Shown here: positions 27,002 through 36,150 of the stretch, piece by piece
Numbering within the stretch: position 1 is the first letter of the stretch
How the letters are laid out: each line of letters begins with the position of its first letter
Origin: an uncultured SAR86 cluster bacterium
Lineage (GTDB): Bacteria > Pseudomonadota > Gammaproteobacteria > Magnimaribacterales > AG-339-G14
DNA: 64,000 nucleotides
Assembly (NCBI GenBank): GCA_902570035.1
Contig: CACFWO010000005.1
Coordinates: forward strand, 1-64,000
Reading direction: 5' to 3'
Position numbers and translations under genes: made by a program
The notes under the pieces: generated by a model
Database searches by the model: none
Told to the model about the DNA's origin: nothing
What the model saw: only the letters and a program-made list of their open reading frames with translations

Positions 27002-28654
27002 ATGCCTCTCCCTAAAAAAAACAACCGTGTAATTGTTACTTCTGCCTTACCTTATGCAAATGGTCATTTACACATAGGGCACCTTTTAGAGCATGTACAA
27101 ACTGATATATGGGTAAGGTTGCTTAGAGCGAATAATATTGCTTGTCATTATGTATGTGCCAGCGATGCTCATGGCACTCCAATCATGCTAAGAGCAAAAG
27201 AATTAAAGACTGAACCTGAAAAAATGGTTGAAGAATTTAGATCATCGCATATCAAAGACTTAGAATCATTCAATATTTCTCACGATAATTTTTATACGAC
27301 TCATAGTGAAGAAAATAAGTACTATAGTGAATTGATTTATATCAAAGCGAAAGAATCTGGATTTATTGAAAGTAAGGAGATCGAACAATTATTTGATGAA
27401 AGTGCAGGCTTATTTCTTTCTGATAGATACGTAAAAGGTACTTGTCCAAAATGTTCAGCCGAAGACCAGTATGGTGATAATTGTGAAGTTTGCGGTGCAA
27501 AATATGAAGCCGCTGAATTAATCAATCCAGTGTCAACAATTAGTGGTCAAAAACCCGTAATTAAAACTAGTGAACACGTTTTCTTTAAATTATCAAAGTT
27601 AGACACTAATGTGGCAAATTGGATGAAAGCTACACCTCTACAAGAAGCAGTTAAAAATAAACTTGAAGAATGGTTCCAGCAAGGTTTAAAAGATTGGGAT
27701 ATCAGTAGAGATTCCCCATATTTTGGATTTGAAATTCCCGATATGCCAGGTAAGTACTTTTATGTATGGCTTGATGCTCCTATTGGATACATAGCTAGTC
27801 TTGAAAATTATTTAAAATCAAATAATAAAGAGTCTGCAGAAGAAATTTGGTCGGAGACTGCCGATACAGAAATTTATCATTTTATTGGAAAAGATATCAT
27901 GAACTTTCATGCTCTGTTTTGGCCAGCTTTACTAGAAACATCGAAATTTAAAAAACCAACAAATGTTTTTGTTCATGGTTTCCTAGGTTTGAACGGAGCA
28001 AAAATGTCTAAGTCAAAAGGTAATTTTTTAAGTATGAGAGACTACTTAGATATTCTTGATGCTGACTATATAAGATATTATCTGGCTTCAAAGTTATCGC
28101 CCTCCATTGATGATATTGATCTCAACTATGATGATTTCCAAAAAAAAGTTAATTCTGATCTTGTTGGAAAGTTTGTGAATATTGCTAGCAGATCAGCTGG
28201 ATTTTTAAAAAAGAATAATAATCTGATAGGCAATATCATCGATAGTGAATTTTATGAAAATTTTATTTCATCAAAAGATGAAATCACTAATCTATTTGCA
28301 GATCTTGAGTACTCGAAAGCAATTAAAGAAATCATGAAATTAGCCGATTTGGCAAATGCTTATGTGGATGACAAAAAACCTTGGATTTTAGCTAAAGATG
28401 AAAAAAATAAGGAAGAAGTTATTAAAATTGCAAGTACAACAATAAACTTATTTAGAGTTATTAATACTTATCTCAAAATAGTGATTCCAGCTACTTGTTC
28501 TAAGGGAGAAAGCTTTCTAAAAGAGAAAACCAGCTCGATCGATGATATTGATGCCCCTTTAACAAATCATAAATTAGATACATTTTCGCCTATTCTAAAT
28601 AGGTTGGAAGATGAAAAATTAGAAGCACTTATTCAAAGAGGTTCAAATGGATGA
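27002..28654 (+). CDS. metG: Methionyl-tRNA synthetase, catalytic and anticodon domains
   Basis: A 550-residue class I synthetase: HLHIGH (HIGH) near residue 22, a zinc knuckle [18 protein letters not shown] near 145-160, and KMSKSKGNF near 335. It ends after the anticodon-binding helical domain. The E. coli enzyme (677 residues) continues into a C-terminal tRNA-binding domain; here that is the next ORF, overlapping by 8 nt (ATGGATGA). It charges tRNA-Met in the cytoplasm. Confidence 0.95.
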   Translation: MPLPKKNNRVIVTSALPYANGHLHIGHLLEHVQTDIWVRLLRANNIACHYVCASDAHGTPIMLRAKELKTEPEKMVEEFRSSHIKDLESFNISHDNFYTTHSEENKYYSELIYIKAKESGFIESKEIEQLFDESAGLFLSDRYVKGTCPKCSAEDQYGDNCEVCGAKYEAAELINPVSTISGQKPVIKTSEHVFFKLSKLDTNVANWMKATPLQEAVKNKLEEWFQQGLKDWDISRDSPYFGFEIPDMPGKYFYVWLDAPIGYIASLENYLKSNNKESAEEIWSETADTEIYHFIGKDIMNFHALFWPALLETSKFKKPTNVFVHGFLGLNGAKMSKSKGNFLSMRDYLDILDADYIRYYLASKLSPSIDDIDLNYDDFQKKVNSDLVGKFVNIASRSAGFLKKNNNLIGNIIDSEFYENFISSKDEITNLFADLEYSKAIKEIMKLADLANAYVDDKKPWILAKDEKNKEEVIKIASTTINLFRVINTYLKIVIPATCSKGESFLKEKTSSIDDIDAPLTNHKLDTFSPILNRLEDEKLEALIQRGSNG

Positions 28655-28979
28655 AATTTCTATCGAAGATTTTATAAAAATAGATCTGAGAGTTGCTGAG
28701 ATCAAACATGCTGAGAATGTGGAAGAAGCAGACAAACTCTTAAAAATAAATTTAGACCTAGGAGAATTAGGTGAAAGAACAGTATTTGCAGGCATAAAAA
28801 AATACTATGATCCAGAAAAATTAATAGGTCTAAAAATTATATGTGTAGCTAATTTAAAGCCCAGGAAGATGCGATTTGGGGTATCAGAGGGTATGATTCT
28901 TGCTGCAACCAACGACGAAGAAGGAGTATTTATCCTGCATCCCGATCAAGGAGCAAAACCAGGAATGAGAGTGAGTTAA
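28647..28979 (+). CDS. Stand-alone MetG C-terminal tRNA-binding domain
   Basis: A 110-residue OB-fold protein. [20 protein letters not shown] and [16 protein letters not shown] match the EMAP-II/Trbp111 domain fused to the C-terminus of E. coli MetG, where it dimerises the enzyme and raises tRNA affinity. Here it has its own ATG, overlapping the metG stop codon by 8 nt in another frame. No ribosome site of its own is clear, so translation is probably by coupling. It is either a genuine trans-acting subunit or the result of a frameshift in the fused gene. Confidence 0.85.
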   Translation: MDEISIEDFIKIDLRVAEIKHAENVEEADKLLKINLDLGELGERTVFAGIKKYYDPEKLIGLKIICVANLKPRKMRFGVSEGMILAATNDEEGVFILHPDQGAKPGMRVS

Positions 28980-30013
28980 TGACTAAAAGCATAGAAACAG
29001 ATATTTTAATTATTGGAGCTGGTCCCGTAGGTCTATTTACAGTGTTTGAGGCGGGATTACTGGGTCTCAAGTGTCATCTTGTAGACAACCTAGATAAAAT
29101 AGGCGGACAATGCATTGAACTTTATCCAGAAAAACCTATTTATGACATACCCGGTGTACCAAATCAAACTGGTAAAGAACACATAGATTCACTTTTAAAA
29201 CAAATTGAGCCATTTGATTACGAAGTTCATCTAAATCAAAGAGTAGATAAAATTGAACAGTCAGGAGATCATTGGATTGCCGAAACTTCTGATGGAATAT
29301 CTTTTAAAACACTTAATATTTTTATAGCGGCCGGCGCTGGATCTTTTGAACCTAGAAAACCGCCTGTTGAATCTCCGGATAAATTTTTAGGCAAAGGAAT
29401 AGATTATGCAGTCAGAAGTGTTGATAAATACAAAGATAAAGATATTGTTATTTTTGGCGGAGGAGATAGCGCATTAGATTGGTCAGTAGAATTAGCAACT
29501 AAGGCGAAATCAATAAAACTTGTTCACAGAAGAGATAATTTTAGAGGAGCGGAACATACCGAGAACAAAATGCGAAATTTTGTTTCAAGCGGTGAAATAG
29601 AGTTAAAAATTCCTTTTGTCATAAAATCTATTGTTGGTAATAAGTCTTTTGAAGGAGTAGAAATAATGAATTTTGAAACTAAAGAGACAGAGGTCATTGA
29701 TTGCGATGAGGCTTTATTTTTCTTTGGTTTGAGTAAGCAGCTCGGTCCGATAAATGATTGGGAAATTGATTTAAACGAAAGAAAAGTCCAAGTTGATACA
29801 GAAAAATTTGAAACGAATCAAAAAGGCATCTTTGCTGTTGGCGATATCAATACATATCCGGGAAAATTAGACTTAATACTTTGTGGGTTTCATGAAACTA
29901 CCCTAGCTGTGCAAGAAGCCTTTAAAAGAATAAATCCCGGTGAGAGAGTTCCTTTCGGTTACACAACCTCCAATAAAGGTTTGCAAGAAAAACTTAAAGT
30001 TTCTGGATCATGA
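28979..30013 (+). CDS. Ferredoxin/flavodoxin-NADP+ reductase, thioredoxin-reductase-like
   Basis: A 344-residue flavoprotein with an FAD motif (IIGAGPVGLFTVFEAG), the GGQCIELYPEKPIYDIPG block and an NADPH motif (IFGGGDSALDWSVEL). These are typical of TRLF-type ferredoxin-NADP+ reductases (Bacillus YumC family). The CxxC redox pair of thioredoxin reductase is absent at its usual site, which separates it from TrxB. It transfers electrons between NADPH and ferredoxin or flavodoxin. It is coupled to the upstream gene (TAATG) and to fabD (ATGA). Confidence 0.87.
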   Translation: MTKSIETDILIIGAGPVGLFTVFEAGLLGLKCHLVDNLDKIGGQCIELYPEKPIYDIPGVPNQTGKEHIDSLLKQIEPFDYEVHLNQRVDKIEQSGDHWIAETSDGISFKTLNIFIAAGAGSFEPRKPPVESPDKFLGKGIDYAVRSVDKYKDKDIVIFGGGDSALDWSVELATKAKSIKLVHRRDNFRGAEHTENKMRNFVSSGEIELKIPFVIKSIVGNKSFEGVEIMNFETKETEVIDCDEALFFFGLSKQLGPINDWEIDLNERKVQVDTEKFETNQKGIFAVGDINTYPGKLDLILCGFHETTLAVQEAFKRINPGERVPFGYTTSNKGLQEKLKVSGS

Positions 30014-30906
30014 ATGCAATTTTGTTCCCTGGTCAGGGAGTTCAAACTGTAGGTATGATGGATAGCCTGTTCAGTTCAAGCGAACAAGCAAAAGATTTAT
30101 TCATCAAAGCTTCTGATGCTATTGATATTGATCTTATTGAGTTAGTTACAGATGATTCAAATAATTTGATTGATTTAACAGAATATTCTCAACCAATTAT
30201 TTTAGCGTCAAGCATTGCCCTTGCTAAACACTTCACAGATGAAGCTAATTACAATTTTTGTGCAGGTCTTTCTCTTGGTGAATATTCTGCTCTAGTTTAT
30301 TCAGGATGCTTAGATTTTTTGGATGCAATGAAGTTAGTTCATATTAGAGGAAAGCTCATGCAGAGTTCAGTTGCACCCGGTGAAGCTAAAATGCTGGTTA
30401 TCATGGGAATGAATCACAATAATATTCATTCGTTAATAAAAGAACTTTCTGAAGATGGATGCACAGTAAATTTATCCACTGATACTGCTGATGGAATGAG
30501 CGTTCTTGCGGGTGAAACTGAAAATATTGAAAAGTGTAAAACTTTGCTTGAAAGCAAAGAATTAAGAAGAGTTAAAACGCAATACGTAAATATGTCTGTA
30601 CCATCACATTGTTATTTACTAAAAGATGCTCAAGAAAAATTAGCCTTTGAACTAGAAAAAATAGAATTCAGGGAGCCAAGAGTTCCAGTAATATCTAATT
30701 TTTCTGCGCTCCCGACTTCCGATATAAAAGAAATTAAAGATAATTTAATCAATCAACTATGTGAAACTGTAAGGTGGAGAGAAACTTTAGATTTTCTCAA
30801 TGAAAGCAAAGTTTTAAGCATTACGGATTCTGGTCCTGGAAAAACAATAATAGGAATGGCCAGGAAGTTTAAAGAAATGGAGAAACTAGCCTTAATTGAT
30901 TATTAA
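30010..30906 (+). CDS. fabD: Malonyl-CoA:ACP transacylase
   Basis: A 298-residue acyltransferase: ILFPGQGVQTVGM at the N-terminus, catalytic Ser in GLSLGEYSAL (usually GHSLGE) and catalytic His in VPSHCYL near 200. It loads malonyl groups on ACP for FabF. It lies at the end of the metG-fnr operon, about 12 kb from the fabG-acpP-fabF cluster where fabD usually sits. It overlaps convergent argG by 4 nt. I consider it the functional FabD, because no other copy is visible; I cannot exclude one outside the window. Confidence 0.9.
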   Translation: MNAILFPGQGVQTVGMMDSLFSSSEQAKDLFIKASDAIDIDLIELVTDDSNNLIDLTEYSQPIILASSIALAKHFTDEANYNFCAGLSLGEYSALVYSGCLDFLDAMKLVHIRGKLMQSSVAPGEAKMLVIMGMNHNNIHSLIKELSEDGCTVNLSTDTADGMSVLAGETENIEKCKTLLESKELRRVKTQYVNMSVPSHCYLLKDAQEKLAFELEKIEFREPRVPVISNFSALPTSDIKEIKDNLINQLCETVRWRETLDFLNESKVLSITDSGPGKTIIGMARKFKEMEKLALIDY

Positions 30907-32090
30907 CTGTCTCTATTTTTTAATCTTAACGATTTGATCTTAATATAACCTTCTGCATCTTTCTGATCAAAGTCACCTTTCTCATCAAAACTCGCTAGAT
31001 CTGCTTTATATAAAGATTTATCACTTCGTCTGCTTAAAATAATTACATTGCCTTTCTTGGCTAAAATTTTTATTTGTCCTTGAACATTTTCTGAAAAATT
31101 ATCGATAAGACTTTGTATTGCAAATCTTTCAGGTGCCCACCACAAACCATCATAAATTAAACCGGAATATTTACTTATAAGCTCGTCTTTGGTTTTTATA
31201 GAATCTCCGTCCATGCAGATTGATTCTATTGCTCTTCTTGCTTTGAGTAAGATCGAGCCACCAGGAGTCTCATAGCAACCTCTTGACTTCATTCCTGTAG
31301 ATCTTGATTCAACAATATCAAGTCTGCCTATGCCGTTTCTTGAACCAATGTCATTTAACTTTATTAATAATTCTGCAGGAGAAAGTTTTTTATCATTAAC
31401 TGCAATAGGATCTCCGTTTTCAAACTCTATGGAAAATTCTTCCCCTGAATCAGGCGCATCATCAATTGATTTAGTGTTGCGCCACATACTTTCTGGTGGT
31501 GCAGAGGTTATATCTTCTAATATCCCACCTTCATAAGAAATATGTAATAAATTTTCATCTGTTGAAAAAGGAGGTTCGTTTTGGCTACCCTCTTCAACTG
31601 GTAATTGATTATCGTTGCAGTATTTAACTAGGTCTTTCCTCGATACTAGATCCCACTCGCGCCAAGGACTTATAATTTTTAAATCAGGAGCTAGTCCATA
31701 AACTCCCAGTTCAAATCTAATCTGATCGTTTCCCTTACCTGTAGCCCCATGAGATATGAATTGAGCTCTTTCCTCTCTTGCAATTTCAACGAGTCTTTTG
31801 GCAATTAAGGGTCTTGCAATTGATGTACCTAAAAGATATTCACCTTCGTAAATAGCATTCCCTCTAAACATAGGAAAAACGTAATTTTTTACAAAATCAT
31901 CTTTAAGATCTTCAACTATTGAGTGAGATGCACCAGCTTGTGAAGCTCTATCCTCCACATCATCTCTTAAGTCGTTTTGCCCTAAATCTGCGGTATAGGT
32001 AATGACTTCAGCATCATAGTTTTCTTGCAGCCATTTAAGGATAACAGTTGTATCTAGTCCGCCTGAGTAAGCTAGAATTATCTTATTCAT
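30903..32090 (-). CDS. argG: Argininosuccinate synthase
   Basis: A 395-residue enzyme with the N-type ATP pyrophosphatase motif AYSGGLDTTVILKW, ISHGATGKGNDQIRFE near 113 and STGMKSRGCYETPGG near 265. It joins citrulline and aspartate in arginine synthesis. Length matches the family. It is a single gene with a 188-bp divergent region separating it from the bacterioferritin-like gene. Confidence 0.96.
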   Translation of the reverse strand: MNKIILAYSGGLDTTVILKWLQENYDAEVITYTADLGQNDLRDDVEDRASQAGASHSIVEDLKDDFVKNYVFPMFRGNAIYEGEYLLGTSIARPLIAKRLVEIAREERAQFISHGATGKGNDQIRFELGVYGLAPDLKIISPWREWDLVSRKDLVKYCNDNQLPVEEGSQNEPPFSTDENLLHISYEGGILEDITSAPPESMWRNTKSIDDAPDSGEEFSIEFENGDPIAVNDKKLSPAELLIKLNDIGSRNGIGRLDIVESRSTGMKSRGCYETPGGSILLKARRAIESICMDGDSIKTKDELISKYSGLIYDGLWWAPERFAIQSLIDNFSENVQGQIKILAKKGNVIILSRRSDKSLYKADLASFDEKGDFDQKDAEGYIKIKSLRLKNRDS

Positions 32091-32202
32091 TTAAAAAATT
32101 TTTGAGGATTATATCTTTAAACATCTTGCCTATGTAAATCAATATGAAAAACATTCAATATCCAGTATTTCTTTCTAATTGTTAATTTAAATTCTTAATA
32201 AA

Positions 32203-32216
32203 AATGATTATCAATT
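32203..32216 (+). promoter_or_regulatory. Weak Fur-box-like sequence
   Basis: AATGATTATCAATT partly matches the GATAATGATTATCATT-type iron box and lies 72 bp before the ferritin-like start, in the argG/bfr divergent region. The match is partial and AT-rich DNA gives such sequences by chance. Confidence 0.25.
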
Positions 32217-32287
32217 CCCATCTATTTCTCATCAAGAATTTTCAATGAATTAACTGTTATAGTTTTCTTAAATTAGAGGTGATAAAA

Positions 32288-32728
32288 ATGGAAAACGAAA
32301 ATTTTAATACAAGCGAAGTATGTGGAATATTAAATGAAATCATGGAGTATGAACTATCAGGTGTCGTGAGATATACACATTCGTCTTTAATGGTTACTGG
32401 TCCTCATAGGTTACCGATAGTGGACTTTTTAAAAGAACAGGCAAGTGAGTCATTACAACATGCTCAACAAGCTGGTGAATTATTAACAGGTTTAGATGGC
32501 CATCCAAGTCAGAGAATAGCTAATATCGTCGAGACGAATAATCACTCAATTAAAGATATTTTAGAAGAAAGTCTAGAGCATGAAATGCATGCATTGAATC
32601 TCTACAAAAAACTTCTCACTAAAGTTGAAGGTGAATCGGTCTATCTTGAAGAATATACGAGAGATTTAATTGGGCAGGAAGAACAGCATCAGCTCGAACT
32701 TCGAAAGATGCTAAAAGACTTTAGTTAA
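32288..32728 (+). CDS. Bacterioferritin-like / ferritin-like diiron protein
   Basis: The ORF track begins at a GTG (32279), but ATG 32288 is better: AGAGGTG at 32275-32281 is a ribosome site at correct spacing. The resulting 146 residues form a four-helix ferritin-like protein. Candidate diiron ligands are Glu in EYELSGVVRY, ExxH in SESLQHAQ, Glu in ESLEHEMHAL and ExxH in QEEQHQLE. It should store or detoxify iron, or protect from oxidative damage. It is shorter than classic bacterioferritin, so a Dps-like or other ferritin-like subgroup is possible. Probably monocistronic. Confidence 0.78.
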   Translation: MENENFNTSEVCGILNEIMEYELSGVVRYTHSSLMVTGPHRLPIVDFLKEQASESLQHAQQAGELLTGLDGHPSQRIANIVETNNHSIKDILEESLEHEMHALNLYKKLLTKVEGESVYLEEYTRDLIGQEEQHQLELRKMLKDFS

Positions 32729-32749
32729 TCGCTTATCCCTGTCTAGTAA

Positions 32750-33133
32750 ATGATTTTTATAGAAATTCTTTCTGGAGTGATTTCCGGAATGATTCTTTTT
32801 CAAACTGCTATTGTTGCTCCTGTAGTTTTTACTACACTAGATGCAGAAAATGCCTCAAAGTTTCTAAGAAAAATATTTCCTAGATTTTTTATGGTAATTT
32901 TTATCTTAGGTATTAGCGCTTTAATCGTTTCATCAGCAATTTTGAGCATCCAAGGAATCATAATCGCAGCAATTACTGCGATTTCAATGTTTATTTCTTA
33001 CCTAGTAGTGCCTGCAACTAATAAAGCTCGAGATGAAGAAAGGTCTACAGCTTTTAGAAGATTACATACCCTAACTGTAGTTTTAACCTTGTTTACCTTA
33101 TTAGCTAACTTAAGTTGGATTCTTCCAATTTAG
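32750..33133 (+). CDS. DUF4149-type small membrane protein
   Basis: A 127-residue protein with four predicted membrane helices. VAPVVFTTLDAENASKFLRKIFPRFF followed later by a conserved FRRLHTLTVVLT resembles DUF4149/TMEM205-like proteins of unknown function. It lies 21 nt after the ferritin-like gene on the same strand and overlaps convergent grxD by 4 nt. Confidence 0.72.
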   Translation: MIFIEILSGVISGMILFQTAIVAPVVFTTLDAENASKFLRKIFPRFFMVIFILGISALIVSSAILSIQGIIIAAITAISMFISYLVVPATNKARDEERSTAFRRLHTLTVVLTLFTLLANLSWILPI

Positions 33134-33444
33134 ATTTCAACTGAATCTATCAATTCTTTGAGTTCGCCGTTTTGGTACATTTCCATCATGATGTCGCTAC
33201 CACCGACTAGTTCGCCGTTGATAAATAATTGAGGAAAAGTTGGCCATTCCGAAACAGAAGGAAGTTCCTGTCTGATTTCTGGATTACTTAAAATATCTAC
33301 AAAAGAAAATTCCTTTCCACATGCCATTAGTATTTGTGATGCACGTTGTGAAAAACCGCATTCAGGCTTATCAGGAGATCCTTTCATGTATAAAAGAATT
33401 TTGTTGTCAGCAATTTGATTATTAATCTTTTCAATAATGTCCAT
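33130..33444 (-). CDS. grxD: Monothiol glutaredoxin
   Basis: A 104-residue protein with the monothiol active site CGFS (PECGFSQRA), WPTFPQLFINGELVGGSDI as the glutathione-binding face and MKGSPDKP at the start. Such proteins carry and transfer [2Fe-2S] clusters rather than reduce disulfides. It is the last gene of the long minus-strand array that includes the type II secretion operon, 4 nt after pdxJ. Confidence 0.93.
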   Translation of the reverse strand: MDIIEKINNQIADNKILLYMKGSPDKPECGFSQRASQILMACGKEFSFVDILSNPEIRQELPSVSEWPTFPQLFINGELVGGSDIMMEMYQNGELKELIDSVEI

Positions 33445-33448
33445 AATT

Positions 33449-34180
33449 TTATTTTAACACTTCAAGATATTTCTTAGTGGTTTCTTTGATTCCATAGATC
33501 AAACAATCAGAAACATATGCCTGTCCAATAGAAACTTCTTTTATCTCACCACAATCCATTAGAAAAGGAAGATTCTTGAGATTTAAATCATGACCGGCAT
33601 TGAGATCCAAATTTATCTCATTAGCAAATTCAATAACAAAACGATAAGTATCTTTAGTTGTTTGGCTATTGTAGAGAGCTGCGTAAGGTCCTGTGTAGAG
33701 TTCAACCCTGTCCACTCCTAAATCTTTAGCACGTTTTAACTGTTCAATATCTGGATCGATAAAAATGCTTGATCTTATATTGAAAGATTTTAATGTTTTA
33801 AGTATTTTTTCTAATTCCAGATTTGGTTTACTTAAATCGAATCCATGATCAGAAGTTTTTTGCATCGAATCGTCTGGGACTAAAGTTGCCTGATCAGGCT
33901 GATAGAAGTTAATCAATTCCATATAACCAGGATATTCATCGTTTCGCTGTTCAAATGGATTTCCTTCAATATTAAATTCTATATTTCTTGGTATGATCTT
34001 TTTTATTTCTGCAACGTCTTTTGGAGTTATGTGTCTTAAATCAGGTCTTGGATGAACTGTTATTCCGTGACAACCCGAATCTATAATGTTCATAGTCATA
34101 TCAACCAAGTTAGGAATATCTCCATCTCTTGCATTCCTTAACCAAGCTATCTTATTAATATTGATACTTAAATTTGTCAT
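33449..34180 (-). CDS. pdxJ: Pyridoxine 5'-phosphate synthase
   Basis: A 243-residue TIM-barrel enzyme: ININKIAWLRNARDG at the N-terminus, GITVHPRPDLRHI near 40, NIEGNPF near 75, VTLVPD-like ATLVPDD near 96, VELYTGPYA and LNAGHDLNLKNL near 190. It condenses 1-deoxyxylulose 5-phosphate with 3-amino-1-hydroxyacetone 1-phosphate in vitamin B6 synthesis. The start overlaps the upstream permease stop (ATGA). Confidence 0.95.
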   Translation of the reverse strand: MTNLSININKIAWLRNARDGDIPNLVDMTMNIIDSGCHGITVHPRPDLRHITPKDVAEIKKIIPRNIEFNIEGNPFEQRNDEYPGYMELINFYQPDQATLVPDDSMQKTSDHGFDLSKPNLELEKILKTLKSFNIRSSIFIDPDIEQLKRAKDLGVDRVELYTGPYAALYNSQTTKDTYRFVIEFANEINLDLNAGHDLNLKNLPFLMDCGEIKEVSIGQAYVSDCLIYGIKETTKKYLEVLK

Positions 34181-34941
34181 AAAAAAAGCCTTATGGATCC
34201 ATCATAAAACAGTTTGCAGCCAGCAAGTAAAGTACAAAAGTATCCAATTTTATAAAACCAATCTTGTCCTATTTTATCAACAAGATAAGCTCCAAAATAA
34301 ACACCAAGAGGAGCCAAAGGAAGTAATAAGAGAGAAGTATATATATTTTCAAAATTCATTTCGCCTAAATAAGCATAGGGAAAAATTTTGAATAAATTTA
34401 TTAATAAATAAAAAAGACCGGCGGTTGCGACGTACATAGTTCTATCTAGCCTCATCGGAAGAAGATAAAAACTCAATGGCAATCCGCCAGCATGAATTGA
34501 AAAACTGGTAAAACCTGAAAGACTTGGCCAAAAGTATGAGGCAAATTTAGATGGCTTCTTAGGTTTATCTGAATCTTTACGAAAGTAATAATCCAAACAA
34601 AAAATAATAGCTATTAGTCCAATGATGATTCTTGTATGGTCATTGGTCAGATAGCTAAATGTAAAAGTCCCAACTAATACTCCGATAAAAGCAAGGGGAA
34701 TTATAAATTTGATAATTTCAATGTTCCATTTATACCTGTATCGCCAAACGGTGACACAGTCCATGAAGATTAAAGGTATGAGAAGGATTGCTACAGCCTG
34801 AAAAGGTGGAACAAAAAAAGACATAACGGGAATTGCCAAAAGGGAGCCAAAGGATCCTGCTCCAATGAATCCTCCTTTTCCCATTCCATGAAGGAAAACA
34901 GAAATGATTGCTACCACATAAAACAATGGATCCAGAATCAT
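34177..34941 (-). CDS. TauE/SafE family membrane permease
   Basis: A 254-residue protein with about seven to eight membrane helices. GKGGFIGAGSFGSLLAIPVMSFFVPPFQAVAILLIP and AGGLPLSFYLLP are the duplicated TauE/SafE half-signatures. Family members are assigned to export of sulfite or sulfoacetate, but many are uncharacterised. It lies between a serine hydrolase gene (6 nt) and pdxJ (4 nt overlap), so it is co-transcribed. Cargo is unknown. Confidence 0.82.
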   Translation of the reverse strand: MILDPLFYVVAIISVFLHGMGKGGFIGAGSFGSLLAIPVMSFFVPPFQAVAILLIPLIFMDCVTVWRYRYKWNIEIIKFIIPLAFIGVLVGTFTFSYLTNDHTRIIIGLIAIIFCLDYYFRKDSDKPKKPSKFASYFWPSLSGFTSFSIHAGGLPLSFYLLPMRLDRTMYVATAGLFYLLINLFKIFPYAYLGEMNFENIYTSLLLLPLAPLGVYFGAYLVDKIGQDWFYKIGYFCTLLAGCKLFYDGSIRLFL

Positions 34942-34947
34942 TTTCTT

Positions 34948-36150
34948 TTAAATTAATTTATAGAGAATATCGGATAATTCGTTAGAGGATTGGTAAAGCT
35001 TCAAACCCTTGTGAATTTTGTTATTGATGTAAGAAAAACCAATTTTTTTATCTGTATCGCCGTATGCGCAGGCTCCGCCAATGCCTGCATGGCCAAAAGC
35101 ACTTTCAGATCTACCGATCGGAGAAAGCTGTGTATTGAGCAAATATCCTAGTCCAAATTTAATATCTCCAAAAAAAAGAACTGTATCCGGTCCAAAAGTA
35201 TGCGGAGTCAAAGCCTGATTGATCGATTCCTTTGACATGATTGTCGCGCCATCTCTTGATCCCCCGTTAGATAAGATGCCATAAAACTTTGCTAAAGCAT
35301 TTGAATTACCGTGTCCGTTTGCAGCTGGAATTTCTGCCATTCTCCAGTCTGTCGAATTCATATAATTCTGATCGTCGTTGGCTGCAGTGCTGTCAAAAGC
35401 AACCTTAAAATCCCCCTTTCTAAACCATCTTTTAATATTTTTCAGTGGTTGAGGAAGAAATAACTCTGGAATCAAAGATATAAAAATCTGGAATCCTTGT
35501 GAGGGTCCCATAGCATCAGAAATAGAAATTGTATCTGCACAATTTGGTAAATCCTCTTCATCTAAACCAATCTTAAAATTTAGGTCAAATGGATCAGCAA
35601 TATGTTCTTTAAAATAAGATCCTATAGTTTGGCCTGTAACCCTTCTAAAGAGTTCGCCATTAAGAAAACCATAAGTCAATGCATGGTAACCTTGGCTTGT
35701 ACCAGGCTCATGAAATGGTTTTTGGGTTTCAAGAGCTTTGATAAATGAAGACCAATCTTGCCATCTTGGATTTTCTAGTCTTTCTCTGAAACCAAACATT
35801 CCCGCTCTATGCGTTAAAAAATGTTTGATTAAGGTATTTTCTTTGCCATTAGTTCCGTATTCTGGCCAATATTTACTTACCTTGTCATCCAATGATATTT
35901 TTCCTTGTTCAACTAAGTGCATCATGCAAGGGACAATAATTCCTTTTGTGACAGAGAAGACATTACAAATGGTATCTTTATCCCAAGGAATAGTTTTTTC
36001 CTTATCCTTAAATCCACCCCATAAATCCACTATCATTTCACCATCTTTTTCCACAGCAAATGACGCACCAGTTTCATAACCAGAATCCATTAAAGAACGG
36101 AAGTGATTCTCTAACTCTTTAAAATCTGGGTGGCAATATCCGTCAATCAT
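34948..36150 (-). CDS. Serine hydrolase, class C beta-lactamase / EstB family
   Basis: A 400-residue protein with Ser in VFSVTKGI (SxxK), Tyr in the GYHALTYGF region and FLTHRAGMFGF in place of HTSG. The C-terminal FGHAGIGGACAYGD contains the HxG-type third motif. No signal peptide is evident. This is probably an esterase acting on small esters; the substrate is unknown. It overlaps the alpha/beta hydrolase gene by 4 nt. Its position behind gspN suggests coexpression with the T2SS, not necessarily function in it. Confidence 0.85.
   Translation of the reverse strand: MIDGYCHPDFKELENHFRSLMDSGYETGASFAVEKDGEMIVDLWGGFKDKEKTIPWDKDTICNVFSVTKGIIVPCMMHLVEQGKISLDDKVSKYWPEYGTNGKENTLIKHFLTHRAGMFGFRERLENPRWQDWSSFIKALETQKPFHEPGTSQGYHALTYGFLNGELFRRVTGQTIGSYFKEHIADPFDLNFKIGLDEEDLPNCADTISISDAMGPSQGFQIFISLIPELFLPQPLKNIKRWFRKGDFKVAFDSTAANDDQNYMNSTDWRMAEIPAANGHGNSNALAKFYGILSNGGSRDGATIMSKESINQALTPHTFGPDTVLFFGDIKFGLGYLLNTQLSPIGRSESAFGHAGIGGACAYGDTDKKIGFSYINNKIHKGLKLYQSSNELSDILYKLI

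Noticed and set aside
30010-30906. FabD as a polyketide acyltransferase because of GLSLGE
   Set aside because: Overall length and flanking motifs are those of stand-alone FabD and no PKS genes are nearby.
32203-32216. Fur regulation of the ferritin-like gene
   Set aside because: Kept only as a weak site: the match is partial and the surrounding DNA is very AT-rich.
34086-34391. 101-residue plus-strand ORF over pdxJ/TauE junction
   Set aside because: Antisense to two recognised genes, Lys/Gln-rich and without motif.
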